Below, in pieces: positions 20,927-32,944 of a stretch of 64,000 nt of DNA (the stretch's first letter is position 1; each line of letters opens with the position of its first letter). The DNA is from Piezodorus guildinii. Lineage: Eukaryota > Arthropoda > Insecta > Hemiptera > Pentatomidae. Location of the stretch: the NCBI GenBank assembly GCA_023052935.1, contig CM041298.1, positions 15,359,371-15,423,370 on the forward strand, in the 5' to 3' direction. The notes beneath the pieces are model-generated. The model was not told the origin of the DNA. It did no database searches and saw only the letters and a list, made by a program, of their open reading frames with translations. The translations under genes and the position numbers were made by a program.

Positions 20927-21318
20927 TTATATTAAACGGAACAATCTCTTCTAATTATGTATATATATATTTATTTATCATAACATGTCAAAGATGATTA
21001 TTATATTACGTTTCGAGGTACCCTATGCCTTATCTTCAGATTTTCAAATATTATATTTATTTCCATATTGTATCTCAATATAGGTCAATTACTATTATAA
21101 ATTCTTCATATTAAGTTCATAGATATGAATAATCATTCTATTAAATTCTAACTTTTCACTATCACATATTCATTATTTCAACTTTTTGTTGCTGTGCACT
21201 TGCAACTATCATGTATACTAAAATAGCCTTTATCTAATACCTTTCTTGTGCTAATGTTATGATAAATAAATATATATAAACATAATTAGAAGAGAATGTT
21301 CCAATTAATATAATCATA
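20927..21318. mobile_element. PLE-like element with ~60-bp inverted arms
   Basis: 20927-20988 is the near-exact reverse complement of 21255-21316 (includes GGAACA, TCTTCTAATTATGTATATAT and TTTATTTATCATAAC). Inside lies a hammerhead-like motif on the minus strand. Same architecture as the elements at 4.75 kb and 51-52.4 kb. Confidence 0.5.
21007..21039 (-). ncRNA. Hammerhead-like motif, CUGAAGA variant
   Basis: Minus strand: CTGAAGA, a stem with AGG/CCT, GAAAC and GTA. Position 7 of the core is free in hammerheads, so CUGAAGA is allowed. Helix I is weak. Confidence 0.4.
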
Positions 21319-21319
21319 A

Positions 21320-22744
21320 TTATTAAATTACTTTTTCTAAACTAAATCTTTTAAAAATATAAATTAGACCACTTTATTCACTTATATTCAAATGGCAGTA
21401 AATGGTTTATATACTAAGATCATTGATAAATGAAACAGACCCCAAGATTCTGGTAGATTTAGAAGATCCGATTCGCTCTTCCAACTTAAATATAACTTCA
21501 CTAAGGCTAAAATAAGCGTCCTCTTGAATCGGGACAAACCTGTAACTTCGCTTGATTCTTTATTTCGTTTTAAAACATGATTCTTCATTTAAAAAAAATA
21601 AAACAAAAAACAAAATTCTCTCTCATCAGGTTCTAAAACCTTACAAACATAAAGTCGAAAATTCTCAGGTGTTTTTTCAAATACTGGTCATAACTTGTGG
21701 ATGATGATCCAAATCAAGGTTCATAATAAATGGGAACAGAAAACAGCTGTGTTACTATTTACCTCACACTCCGGAAAATATGGATGCCATAACTTAAAAA
21801 ATCTGTTGCTAAGAAACTGTTATAAATAATATATTGAGCATGGTATTTTATGCGAGAAGACAACATGAAGAACAGCAAACAGATACTAGAGAAGCTATAT
21901 AGATAACAGTTTCATAGTTACAGTTTTATAGAACAGTTAACAGTTTTTGAAAAAGATAAATTTGGTAGAAACTGGTACAATTTTTCACAGGTTGAACTAA
22001 TAAGTAAAACTGACTACCAACAGAACAAAACCATATAATTTTATTCTTTACAGGGTGGCCAACCAATAACCCCAAAATTAATTGCTTAACCGTAAATTCA
22101 TAATTTTAAAAAAAGAAAATTTTAAAAAGTAATTTTTATAAATTTTTTGTTTATTGGAAGAAATGTCATTATTTATTTTTATAAAACTTGTTCATTTCCA
22201 GTTTAAAAATGTTTATTATTGACTTCAGAACCTTTCTTTATTATAAAATAAAAGAACGTTTGTGTAAAATTTAAATATTTTTAAGTGTTGCAATACTTTT
22301 GACGGGGAGTTTATTTCGGTGACAGTTACCGCTTCTATTACTAACGATATGTTTCGTGATACGCGTCTTCATCAAGTAGTACCAAGTTGTCAGTGAGTAT
22401 AAAAAAACGGAATTTCAGCCACCAAATTTAAACATTTAAAAAAATAAATAAACAGAACAGATAAAGGTGTCAGCTTATAATTACGTAATGTATGAGATTA
22501 TATTCTGTATAAGCATTTTTTTTTTTTTTTTTTAATTTTTAGTTAAACGTTAAAGGGTACTGCCCATGCATAAATAATTAATAAAAATATAATTACAGAC
22601 CTCAAGAGTGATGAATAGTTTTAAAATGATCTGACTGCAACTTACCTGAAAATAAAATAAAAGTATATAATTAGAATAATGAGGCGCTAAATTATAACAT
22701 AAAAACATTTTTTTATTGAATAGACATAAATAAATCTTTTTTTT
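21320..22744. other. Unassigned AT-rich region
   Basis: No coding signal. A very degenerate PLE-like motif (minus strand CACGAAACATATCG) occurs near 22340-22376; an ACAGGGTGGCC block near 22050 resembles some transposon ends but has no partner. Confidence 0.35.
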
Positions 22745-23700
22745 AATAATAAATCTTTTTATTTGTTTTCGGGCTAGCCCATACAAATGGAGTTGAGTTG
22801 TACAAAACAGTTAAACTTAAATCAAAGAAATCTATTACAACTGTACTAAACAAAATACGCTTCAAAAACAAATACATAATAAAAGGCAAAATAAATTGTA
22901 ACTGTATAAATATTAAACAAATAAATTAATCATAAATAGTTTAACAAATTCAATTATTGTTATTTTAGTAATGTGCTTAAATTATTCTTGAATAGACAGA
23001 TACAAATTTCTTAGCTTTAAACACTCTGTTACATAATAAAATAAATTTTCAAATTGCTTTTTATTTTCTATTTGCAACACAAGTTGTACTATGAGGTCAT
23101 TGTCAGACATATTTCCAATATACGTCCTCAAGTACTTATTTCTGGACGGGGAGTAAACAGGGCATTGCAACAAAAAATTATTTAAATATTCTGGTTCGCC
23201 TGAATTACAAATAGGGCATTCAACGCTATTATCTGAATAACCATTTTGGAATCCGTAACTGGTAACTTTCAATTTATTGGGTTGACATAGTCTTAGTTGA
23301 CTGATCAATCTATGTTTCCTCATAGGTCCCTTTAATTTCAAATAATATTCCCCCATCTTTAAGCTACTAATTTTCCTAAAATTAGGATTAAACTTTGAGT
23401 GTAAAATAGCCTCAATATCTAGGGAAAGATTATGATTATTGAATTTTTCAACAGCGTTATTTAATTCTCTTTCAAATAAGGCTTTACTTTTGATATTTAA
23501 TATGTCAGCCGCGTCTATAATTAACAATTTATTAGTAAGTTGCCTATACCAATTGTACCTCACATCGACCCTCTGGTTCAAGGAATATTTTTTTAAAATG
23601 TTTAAACATATTTTCGGTAACCGATCCTCTTAACCACTGGTCTTACAAGGGTTTTGTATAGCATCAACTTGGTGGAGCGGTTAATACAATTATTTGAAAA
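22745..23700 (-). pseudogene. LINE 3' end with zinc-knuckle-like C-terminus
   Basis: Minus-strand frame 23581-22982 (199 aa) encodes RKHRLISQLRLCQPNK, YGFQNGYSDNS and ECPICNSGEP...LLQCPVYSPSRN, the cysteine motif at the C-terminus of many LINE ORF2 proteins; the usual His is replaced by Asn. Upstream at about 23695-23640 LMLYKTLVRPV, the end of the RT thumb region, is joined directly, so the middle is deleted. The 3' end (TTTGTATGGGCTAGCCC, AAACAAATAAA) recurs at 62403-62660. Clade not decided. Confidence 0.7.
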
Positions 23701-24440
23701 TAATAAAACATTGCGTAATGTTATGGATTATTTATTATTTTTTTTTTTTAGAGATCGACATAAAATTGAAAAAAGAAGCTTATTGAGAGAACGTCCTGAC
23801 CGCTGACCATCTCACCACCCCATTTTTTTTCCCTTCGGCTCCAGAGGCCATCAAGTTGGAAGCCGAGAGCTGGAGAAACTTTCTTCATTAACAACTTCTT
23901 CCAGCGGCGAGAAATATTCCAGGGTTTTCCCAGCGGAGGATTAATAAAATTCTAGAAGATTCCTCAAGAATACTTGAATAACTTGAAGAGGTTTTTTTTT
24001 TTCTTCTTTCTCCTTATTATAAATCCATAATAACGGAAATTCTTTCAAGATAAATTATTTTATTTATATCGCTGATATTCTAGTTATAACTGAGATTGAC
24101 GGGAAATAAATATAATATTATTAATAAAATAAATATAATGCATTTTGGCTGGGATTCTTCAGTGTTTTTTTGTGAAACTTTTTGATCCTAAAAATGTAAT
24201 ATATTTGAAACACTCCATCTCTTTGTTGCTCGGATCAACGATTTACCAATTTGTCTTGTGGTTTAGTTTTGAAAATGTAGATTTAATTTAGGTATTCTAG
24301 ATCGTTAACAGACAGAAAAAAAATAAAATAAAATAAATATAGCGGGAAACGTGTGTTATTAGTCAATTGCTAAACTTCTTAGATCGCGGCTTCTATTAAG
24401 AAACTAAAATCTTATATTATCTATAAACCTGATCTCTTCC
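23701..24440. other. Unassigned sequence
   Basis: No ORF with motifs and no repeat partner found; a GC-richer patch lies at 23800-23950. Confidence 0.35.
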
Positions 24441-24445
24441 CAACG

Positions 24446-25288
24446 CACAGTGGGCAAAATCCCCAATTTAGGTGGACAAAAGTCAGGACAAAAGTTTGGA
24501 ATTATCCAGTGCTTCACCTTTTTATTATTGGTTGGCAAGACTCTTAATACTAATATTTCCCACCATACCGTGTTTACAAATAAATAGTAAATGAGTGAAT
24601 CATTCCTGTTCACACAAGTGCCTAATAACCGGCAGTGGGATTATCTTTATTCGACGGTCCTTTATTCTGTTCAAGGTGTATTTAGAGAAAAGTCTTTTTG
24701 CTTTTATTTAACAATATACATTCCTGAGACAGATAAGACATTATATTTCCAAACTTGTTATTGAATATAAATTGCAATCCCATCTGTAGAGTTGATTTAG
24801 CAATTTGTAAATGTACGCTTTTATTCAATAACGAAAAACTATATAACCCCCAAGTTACCCCAAGGATTTGTTTGTAGTCTTTAGATTTTACAAAGAATTT
24901 TGGCGATTTTTTGCGTTTTTGGGTGATACATAATTTTTTTCAGACATAACACTCCGAATCAAAAGTTTTACAATCTATAATTTCAAGAATTTCCTAAATC
25001 ATATAAAATACATTTATTAGCAGATTTTAGCAACTCCGAACCATAATTAGATTTTTTAAAATTATTTTTCCCGTATTCTGGGACTTCAAACGTAAAATTT
25101 TAGATTTTAGATAAATTTGATGTTTGACCACTGTGCGCTCGCCAATCGTGTTAAAAAATATATTAGATTTTATCATTTTGTCTTATAATTTTTTTAAATA
25201 TTTTTTTACGTAATATGGGACCTCAAAGGTTAAATATAGACAAGTTTCAGAATTTTTTCCACCTAAATCGGTCATATTGCCCACTGTG
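24446..25288 (-). mobile_element. Transib-like non-autonomous DNA transposon, copy 2
   Basis: Ends CACAGTGGGCAAAATCCCC and (complement) CACAGTGGGCAATATGACCG. TSD CAACG at 24441-24445 versus CGACG at 25289-25293, one mismatch. 843 bp, colinear with the inverse of copy 1. No ORF longer than a few dozen codons with meaning. Confidence 0.7.
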
Positions 25289-25293
25289 CGACG

Positions 25294-25923
25294 GTTCTAT
25301 ACGCGTGTGAAACGTGGTTGCTTACTTTGTAAGATGAACTAAGCTATAGATAACAACAATAAGGTCTAGGTATAACGTTAGGTCCGAAGAGGGATAGGGC
25401 CACTTGAGGATTGAGACGTTGATTTTCAAAAGGTACTAAAGGGCATTTTTTTAGAAATTGATATTTTGACGTATTTGTCTACTAATGGCTTAGTTTTATC
25501 TAAATCCGTCATCAGATTATATCTAAAAACATAGAAATCCTTTAAAAAAATACTTGAAAATCGCATTTCATTTTAAAAGGTACTAAAAAACAAACAAAAA
25601 CAATTTCTTCCAAAACGAACTATATCTTCTGTAAACAGATATAACCTTTCCTTTCATTTCATTCCAAAAGGTACTATATTTTCTACTATACGGCAGGAGC
25701 ACATAACCCCGTAATATATCAGCATTAATTTATTTTTTCTCAATTTTTATTGGTTCATTTAGCACGTCTTGAATCACTGCTATTATTTTGATCAATAGTT
25801 TTAACCTAATAATCAGTTTTTAGGCTGTTTTAAACAACTTGTTGCCTCGCTTCGGTTCTCGTAGATTCCCAATTAAATTAAGTTTTTCTTCTATTTTTTT
25901 TTTTGTATGAAAAAAATTAAAAT
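25294..25923. other. Unassigned; contains repeated AAAAGGTACTA blocks
   Basis: The word AAAAGGTACTA or AAAAAGTACTA recurs near 25430, 25577, 25673, 26962 and 26997. Function and class unknown. Confidence 0.35.
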
Positions 25924-26569
25924 TTGATAATCGTTTACCTGGGCATCACCCTTGATATACACCTCAAATTGTCCAATCACTGCCTCAAAAAGATTAGCTC
26001 GGCTAGGACCAAGTCCTATCGACTAAATCATTTACTAACGTCACCGAATCTATCCCTCAGCCTAAAAATATTAATATATAAATCATTAATTAGACCGGCC
26101 CTCCTATACGAAGCACTGATGCTAACTAATATATCACCAACCATAGCAAAAAAGCTCCAGCAGTTTCAAAATGGAGTACTGAGACGAATAGTGAGGCATA
26201 CTTCTCTACAGAGGACGAAGACAGACCAAATACACGACACCTTCGCACTTCCGACCGCGACAGAGTTCATCTCCCGGAGACATATCAAATTCTTTGATAG
26301 TCTCCGGTACTGCACGAACCCACTGTTTAACACACTGACTCCGACAGGACGGCCACAGCGCTGGCAAGACTATGTACAGACCCTCAAACTCGACTGACTG
26401 ACTCAGAAAGACTAGTGAGCCCCATCACTAGACGTGACTCCCATTCGCTCCCATATACCGAAATTTTTGTATCCTCTCTCCCCTCTTATAATGCATGTAA
26501 TGCAGAAAAAGAGATCCCATATTCCTTCCTCTATTTCCGATTTCCAACCCCAACTCCTATGGGACTTAG

Positions 26570-26625
<56 letters not shown>
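25924..26625 (+). pseudogene. Jockey-type LINE 3' end with long poly(A)
   Basis: Plus-strand frame 25924-26397 encodes YLGITLDIHLKLSNHCLKKI, KILIYKSLIRPALLYE, LQQFQNGVLRRIVRH and TPTGRPQRWQDYVQTLKLD, the region after the RT catalytic core in jockey-like LINEs, ending at a TGA. A 3' UTR of about 170 bp follows and then 56 uninterrupted A (26570-26625). The long pure A-tail suggests a recent insertion; the 5' part was not copied. Confidence 0.75.
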
Positions 26626-26627
<2 letters not shown>

Positions 26628-27107
26628 TTCTAAGAAACTCAAATTTTAATAGAGTAATGGTATTATATTATAGCTCACAGAAAGAATAAGTAAAAGTTCA
26701 AAAAATTTCATAATCACATACTTTCTTATTATAGTGCAAAAAATAAATAAAAGGTCCTTTGAATATTCGGTGTCTTTATGAAGAAGACAATAAAATATAG
26801 TAAACCAACAAGGGAAGATATTGCTCAGAGGGATAATAGGGAAATAGACATAACTTAGTAATTAACATTTATAAAAATTAACATACAATAACATAAAGAA
26901 AGACGTTAGTTGTAATATTGTATAGGAACGTTATGATGACTGTTATCTTGCGTTATATTCTTCCAAAAAGTACTATATCCCTTTTAATTCGTTCCAAAAA
27001 GTACTGTATCCACGTTTCAAAAAACACTTTATTCACATTATATAGTTGAAAGCCATGCGAAAAATGCAATAATTTGGAAAAATAAATTTTTAATACTGTA
27101 AATAATA
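26626..27107. other. Unassigned sequence
   Basis: Continuation of the AAAAGGTACTA-containing sequence; no gene seen. Confidence 0.3.
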
Positions 27108-27119
27108 AACTTTAGATTT

Positions 27120-27406
27120 GTTTGTTTATTTATTTAACGTCACTTTATGCTACTATGGCTAATCGGACGATGCTACAGTGGGAGTAATAAATTTTTCCTA
27201 TCCAGGTTTTATTAGGATATGGATTTTTAACGAGTACCTGACATCGCAAACAGGCTCGGGACCACCTTTTAACGTCCCCTCCGAAGGACGGCATAACTAA
27301 GGATTTTTTACTCCCATTAAAAAATCCTAGGACCACCTGCGAGTTTGAGCCCGAGACCTTTGGTATAGGAGGCTGTTATGCTAACCACCCAGATACCGGT
27401 GATCCC
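27120..27406 (-). mobile_element. SINE-1, full length
   Basis: Minus strand: head GGGATCACCGGTATCTGGGT, box B region GGGCTCAAACTCG (mutated), body and tail AAATAAATAAACAAACAAA. TSD of 12 bp AACTTTAGATTT at 27108-27119 and 27407-27418. Confidence 0.85.
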
Positions 27407-27639
27407 AACTTTAGATTTTAATGATAAAAAAAAATCAAGTAATAATAATAACAATAATAAATAAATTACAGAATTTTGCATTTCCAGTAAAATTGTTTTA
27501 AGTGGATATAGTATCTCTTGGAACTTAGGGTTTCAATTATAAGGCTACACAAATCAGAATTACAGAGTTTGAACAATTCTAGGATAAATAAAGTTGTAGA
27601 ATTAGTTATTGTTATATTGTTCTTAAAAAGTTTATATGC

Positions 27640-27790
27640 ACAGAATTGGCGTCCAAGAGGTAGTCCGAGGTGTCGGTGGGAGGATATGTGTCAAGTCGGA
27701 TCGGGGGATTTCGGTTTAGACGGTAGTCTCAGAGGATAAGTGGTATCGCATGGAACCTTCAGGTTCGCTAATCATATTATTAATATTATC
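27640..27790 (+). pseudogene. RTE-type LINE 3' end, divergent subfamily
   Basis: Encodes RPRGSPRCRWEDM and ends CGCATGGAACCTTCAGGTTCG followed by an ATTATTAAT-like tail, parallel to the main RTE family but clearly diverged. Confidence 0.6.
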
Positions 27791-28064
27791 TCATATTAAC
27801 AATGTAGGATATCTGATGTAGTCCCCGAGAAATCGGATGTGATTTATGCCCTAATCTGGATAACAAGGCAGGAGCTGAGTTCCCATGGCCTGATTACAGA
27901 GAAGCGGTCTGATCTATGGTGTCTGTGATGGATGGTCTTTCCCTTATCACATCCCGATACATCTTTTCATCCTCGTTTTAATCCTTTGGCCTGCTTAAGC
28001 AAGGTATTTCTGGCTTATCATTATTAATAATATAATGAAATACCTCATATATTTTATTTTATTA
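27791..28064. other. Unassigned sequence
   Basis: GC-moderate stretch without recognised motifs. Confidence 0.3.
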
Positions 28065-28492
28065 TTATTTATTTAATTATATTTACAACTGTATTAGTTA
28101 ATACATCAAGTAAATGAGTTATGAGATAAAATACATGAAGATAAGCTGCCTATAGGCAACACCCCAATTGGTAACTGGACTAAATGGTCGCGAGGCCATC
28201 TTCTTTTCAGACGCCTCGGAGAATTGTCAGAATGGAAGAGGAAGGAAAGATTGAGTGGAGTTTGTCATGGAGGGATTGATACCGGGTTCGGGCCAAATCA
28301 GCTACAAAGGGAACCCTAAGGTCTTTATGGATGAGTTTATTCGTGACAAAGTGAGGAGCTTTCAGGATTTTTCGAAAGATTTTGGATTGTAGGGATTGGA
28401 GATGGGAATAATTTGATGGTTTTACCTTAGTAGAGCCCCAAAGCTCAACTCCGTACGTCCAGATAAGCCTTGTAATGGTGATATAATAATGA
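28065..28492 (-). pseudogene. Jockey-A LINE, 3' part (split copy)
   Basis: Minus strand encodes LIWTYGVELWGSTK, then NYSHLQSLQSK and LIHKDLRVP-type sequence, ending in the family 3' UTR at 28065-28190. Continuous with 29336-29897 when the CR1-like insertion between them is removed. Confidence 0.75.
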
Positions 28493-28698
28493 TAATAATA
28501 ATAAATTCTTTATTTATTCTGGGACAAGTCGCTTTAGAATAATATTACAAATTTTACATAAAGAAACCTTAGTGTCTTAGAGTATAATAAAACAGACAAA
28601 ATAATAAAAATAAAGACAAATATGAACTATTATAATAAATTAAAAGGTACCTTCTAATAATTAATAACAAAACTATAAAAAATAAAATAAATAAAAAA

Positions 28699-28770
<72 letters not shown>

Positions 28771-29335
28771 AATCTGAAATACAAATTTTAATTAAAAGAA
28801 CATTACAAATTGGTGAAATATTGATGAACTAATACAGTAAATGTGCAAATACTTTTCGTTTCTAAGTTTTTTACTGCTTTTTATTGAAATTTTCGAATCT
28901 ATTTACGGCTCTTTGGGAATTGGATAGAAAGGAAGTGATTGAATAGTCGGGATTTAAAGGCAGGAAGAGTGTCAGAGTGACGAATATATGAAGGAATAGA
29001 ATTCCATACGGACGAGGAACGATCTGTCGAAAACTGCGGTTTGATGGGGCGTTACATACAGGTCTGAAGGCCCGCGATCGAGTGTTTCGGGAGTGGACGG
29101 AGGATATGAATGAAAACATTTCTGAAATGTAGGATGGGCGATGGAATTTGAGAACTTGAAAGAGGAAGGTTGCCAGGAAGTACTTACATCGGTAGGAAGG
29201 GAAAAGCCACTTCAACTCTTCATAGAAGTGGGTGACAGAACTGTCCCTGGATATCCCGAAGATGAAGCGTAATAAGCAGTTGAATAATCGTTTTAGTTTT
29301 ACTTCAAGATCCCCAGAGACACCTCCATACACCGT
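28493..29335 (-). pseudogene. CR1-like LINE 3' end inserted in a jockey copy
   Basis: Minus-strand frame 29332-28871 encodes YGGVSGDLEVKLKRLFNCLL, RFIFGISRDSSVTHFYEEL, YRCKYFLATFLFQVLKFHRP; this matches the better copy at 46.5-47.6 kb. The 3' UTR contains a TA tract (28699-28767) and ends with CCCAGAATAAATAAAGAATT and a TAA-rich tail. The insertion point splits the jockey YITI codons, with a short TSD of about 6 bp (ATATA core). Confidence 0.75.
28699..28767. repeat. (TA)n microsatellite
   Basis: About 34 TA units inside the CR1-like 3' UTR. Confidence 0.95.
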
Positions 29336-29897
29336 ACAGCAATATAGATGAGCCTTTTGTAGATAAGTGGAAGGTTAGAGCGTCTGTCCAGTAAGTGTCG
29401 AACTAAGCGAAAGCGACGGGCAGTTTCTTGTCGTTTCAGTCTAGTGTGCGGATACCTTGTTAGACGTTTGTCAAATAGGGGTCCTACGTAGCGCATCTGT
29501 TGAACCGCGACAAGCGGAATATTATTAAAGGATACTGTAGGACAGGATGTCATAGTTTTACGACGAAGGGTAATGTTTATTTGGTGATATTTGCTGGAAT
29601 TTATTTTAATTCTCCAATTCACCATACCTCAAGGTCTCTTACGTGGGATTGAAGAGTTCGAGAAGCAATGGATGAATCATTATTGACTGATGATACACAA
29701 AAGTGACCAGCATAAGTAGAAAGGAAATTATTAGGATCGGATGAGATATCAGTTGTATAAAATGTATAAAGAAAGGGTTCTAGTATACTGCCTCGAGGAA
29801 CATCTGCAGACTGAATAGAAATGGACGAATAGGAACAATTATTATTTATTTTGAAGGACCTGTAAGAAAGGCTATCTAATACACGGAATTATAAAAA
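29336..29897 (-). pseudogene. Jockey-A LINE, 5' part of the split copy
   Basis: Minus strand encodes ADVPRGSIL (motif B), then STYAGH where other copies have STYADD, so the catalytic Asp pair is lost, then WRIKINSSKYHQINITLRRK, CPTVSFNNIPLVAVQQMRY and RLVRHLLDRRSNLPLIYKRL. Confidence 0.75.
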
Positions 29898-30030
29898 GAT
29901 AATGGCGATTGAAGAAAAGCCTATAAGACTAACAGATTGTTTTAAATACAAACGTAATAGATTATTTATTAAAACCCATTTTTCTATTAAAACTTTATGT
30001 GCTTAATTCTTTGAAGTTAATATATTGTTG
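29898..30030 (-). repeat. Family R fragment
   Basis: GGCGATTGAAGAAAAGCC, ACTAACAGATTGTTTTA and TATTAAAACCCATTTTTC follow the R order. Confidence 0.6.
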
Positions 30031-30111
30031 CTGAAAGTCCATAGACTTATGATCATGTTATTGGTAAAGAGTGAGGTTATAATAGTTACATGTACAGGAT
30101 GGTGCAAGTTG

Positions 30112-30940
30112 TATTCTTTAAGGTCCCCTGAGTCCAAATGACCAAGTCTCGCAAAAAGGTCTGTGTGTGTGTGTGGTAATTCCCGGGCGGAAACGGTTAG
30201 TCCTATGAAACTGAAATTTCATATTTAAGACAAATATACGACTGAGACGTTACAAAACCTTTTTCATCAAAATAAACTTACCAGAAGAGCCACTTTATGC
30301 CATGCATTTTTCACCTTTTTTCGATTTTATCAAAAACGGTTCCGACGATGTTGATTAAACTCGCTTAATCGATGTAAAATTTAATGGACTTTAATATCAT
30401 GTAGGTTTCATTCGGATTGAAATGGTCTGACAGGGCTTAAATGCAGATATTTTAAATTTTCTTTCTCTAAAGTACCTTTAATTTTGTTAATTCTATAAAA
30501 ATAACTATATTATCTTGTTACCACTGGTGAAAAATAGGTAAATATATAAATTGAATGAATTCGATACCCAACTAAAGGAGAAAACAGAAAAAATATTTTT
30601 TTAATGCAATTTTTTGTTTTTGAACATAAAAGCAGTAATATACATGTATGATATACCGTTTGAAAGCTAAAGATTTTAGAAAAAATATTATCATATACAC
30701 AACCTTTTAAAAGTTAATAGAATGATCAAAAGAAGATAAAACTAACTGATTAATTTAGGTAATAATATAATAGATTTTTTAATAAAACACATGTTTTTAT
30801 ATAAATTCAATTTAATTAATTCTTTAATAGTTTCACGTATTTTAATCTCTAACTGTATTTGAAAATTCTTCCGTTGATTTTAAAAATGGAGGTAAGTGAA
30901 AGTCGTGTGTTGCCCGCACCAGATTTTTGGAAGTTTGTTA
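30112..30940 (-). repeat. Family R copy, right end truncated
   Basis: From GGTCCCCTGAGTCCAAATGA, (GT)n and CGGGCGGAAACGGTTAGTCC to the left end GGAGGTAAGTGAAAGTCGTG, TTGCCCGCACCAGATTTTT. Confidence 0.85.
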
Positions 30941-31149
30941 AATATTTCATAATAAAAAAGAAATCATATTTCATATTAAAAAACTTCCTTTTCTTACACC
31001 ATTATTTTTCTTCTCAGTCTATTACATAGTTCTTCTACGTTACGTGGACGAACAGAAGTAAGCTAGAAATTTAATATAATGTGCTGTGTGTTAAAAAGTG
31101 TTTTTTAATTTTTAAAAAAGTCTTGATAACAGGGAAAGAACCACGAAAC

Positions 31150-31948
31150 GTAGAAAAACTAAGTTGTATTATATGATGTCTGATGACGAAATTAGAATAA
31201 GGTGTCATAAATGACAGTTTATCTTAACAAAGAGTGCAATTGGCAAGACAATATGTTTCACAATAAAAAAGCACTCCTTAACTCCTTTTTCTTACTGATG
31301 ACGAATAGTACAAAGAAGGAAATAAGAATTAATAATGTAGCGTTAGGGTCTTTTGATAACCGGATGGCAAAAGAAGTGCAAAGAAGAATAACGATTGGAT
31401 GGAAAAAATACTGGCTCCTAAAAGAAGTAATGGAGGGAAACTTTAGTTTAAAAGCTAAGAAAGTAATGTTTGAAAGCTGCGTTCTCCCTTCAATTACATA
31501 TCGATGTCAAATATGGGCATTAACAAAGAAGGAGGATTCCAGGATAAGTATGGCAAAGCTTTATCCTAAGAGGCATGTTGCACTACAGGAAGAGAGGTAA
31601 AATTAAAAGCCTACTATGTCTGTAAGGAATCTGGGATAGGCGACATCAAAGAAATAGTAAGGAAAATTAAATGGAAATGGGCAGATCATCTGGCCAGGAT
31701 TCAAGATAGAAGATGGTCGCTGAGTGTCACTGAATGGATTCCTTACAACCTGAAGAGAAGAAGGGGTCGACAATGTAGACGATGGAGAGATGTCCTGAAG
31801 CTAGCTGTCGGAACTAATTGGACGAGAACAGCGAGAGATAAGGATAAATGGAAGAACCTTTGGAAAGAAATAGCCAACTCCACTTTCCAATAGGTTTGGT
31901 CACCGGGGAAGTTAGACCATCACCTCCGTTAGGGGAGGCCTGTAGGGA
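31150..31948 (+). pseudogene. Second RTE-like LINE family, 3' part, frameshifted
   Basis: Frame 31211-31600 encodes NNVALGSFDNRMAKEVQRRI, GWKKYWLLKE and VLPSITYRCQIWALTKKE. After a frame change the sequence continues as KIKWKWADHLARIQDRRWSL, RRRGRQCRRWRDVLK and KWKNLWKEIA up to about 31892, the typical C-terminal GRP..RW.D module. Different family from the RTE copies ending in GRPKRRWEDC. Confidence 0.7.
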
Positions 31949-31964
31949 TAATATTTTGTAAATA

Positions 31965-32944
31965 ATTATAATAATAATAATAGGCTTTGCGAACCCGAAG
32001 GTTCGATGCCGATACCACCAAATTCCGCCTGCACAGACTCGTCCAATGCTCACCATTCAAGCCCAAGCTCCCGAGATCAGCCTTAACGCAATCCTCCCAT
32101 CTCCGCTTCGGCCTACCTTTCGGACGCCTACCAGTCGGATCAGCAAATACCAACTTTCTCGGAATCCGCTCGTCATCGAGCTCAACAACTTTACTCGCCC
32201 ATTTGAATCTCCGCGACGCAATCAACACAATTATATTCACAGGATACAAGTTCCGCAACTCCGCGTTGTCTAACCTTCTAAAATCCCCAGTGGCCTCATC
32301 TCTCTTCGGACCAAATATTTTAGGCAGTACCTTATTTTCGAAAACCTTAAGCCGTTGTTCATCCTTTAAAGTAAGCGGCCACGTTTCACATCCGTAAAGA
32401 ACCGTCGGATGAATAATAGTTTTATAAATTCTAATCTTTAAGTTTTTAGATAGAAGCCGCGAACTAAGTAACTTAGCAACTGAATAATAACGCGCATTTC
32501 CCACCTTTAACCGGGACTTTATTTCTTCCTGGATTTCATTTTTTCTAGTTATAATTGAACCTAAATACTTGAATTTCTCTACGTGTACAAAAGTATGCCC
32601 TGATACATTAATATCACCAAGATCGCCACCGTTCCTGCTACTAATCATATATTTCGTCTTATCGGTATTTAATTCGAGTCCTATTTCTTTACCGGTTTTT
32701 ATTAACATACTTTAGTTGTATGGTTTCCGTGTCTTCACCTAGCAGTACCAAATCATCGGCATACCCTAAAACCGGAATCCTGTCACCCATATTTAAACCT
32801 TTCTCGGTACACATCACCTTTTCTATGACATATTCTAAAGCTATATTAAATAACACAGGTGAAAGGGAGTCACCCTGTTTCAAACCCGATCGCACCTCAA
32901 ATCTCTCGGAGTAATTATGACCGATTCTAACTTTATGGAATGTT
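31965..32944 (-). pseudogene. RTE-type LINE, 5'-truncated, with 16-bp TSD
   Basis: Minus-strand frames 32895-32689 and 32708-31929 encode RSGLKQGDSLSPVLF, LGYADDLVLLGED, then YMISSRNGGDLGDINVSGHT to GRRPKGRPKRRWEDCVKADL. A frameshift near 32700 (a few bases lost in TIQLNTSVL) separates them. TSD TAATATTTTGTAAATA at 31949-31964 and 32945-32960. Its (ATT)n tail abuts the 3' end of the preceding LINE, giving a tail-to-tail pair. Confidence 0.9.

Noticed and set aside
22340..22376. Hammerhead motif near 22.35 kb
   Set aside because: The first core base is changed, stem II is weak and the triplet is lost; at most a very decayed copy.
26412..26649. Frames rich in Phe or Lys around 26.6 kb
   Set aside because: Translations of the LINE poly(A) tail.
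31140..31195. CTGATGACGAAA as a hammerhead core
   Set aside because: CTGATGA and GAAA are separated by one base, leaving no stem II; coincidence.
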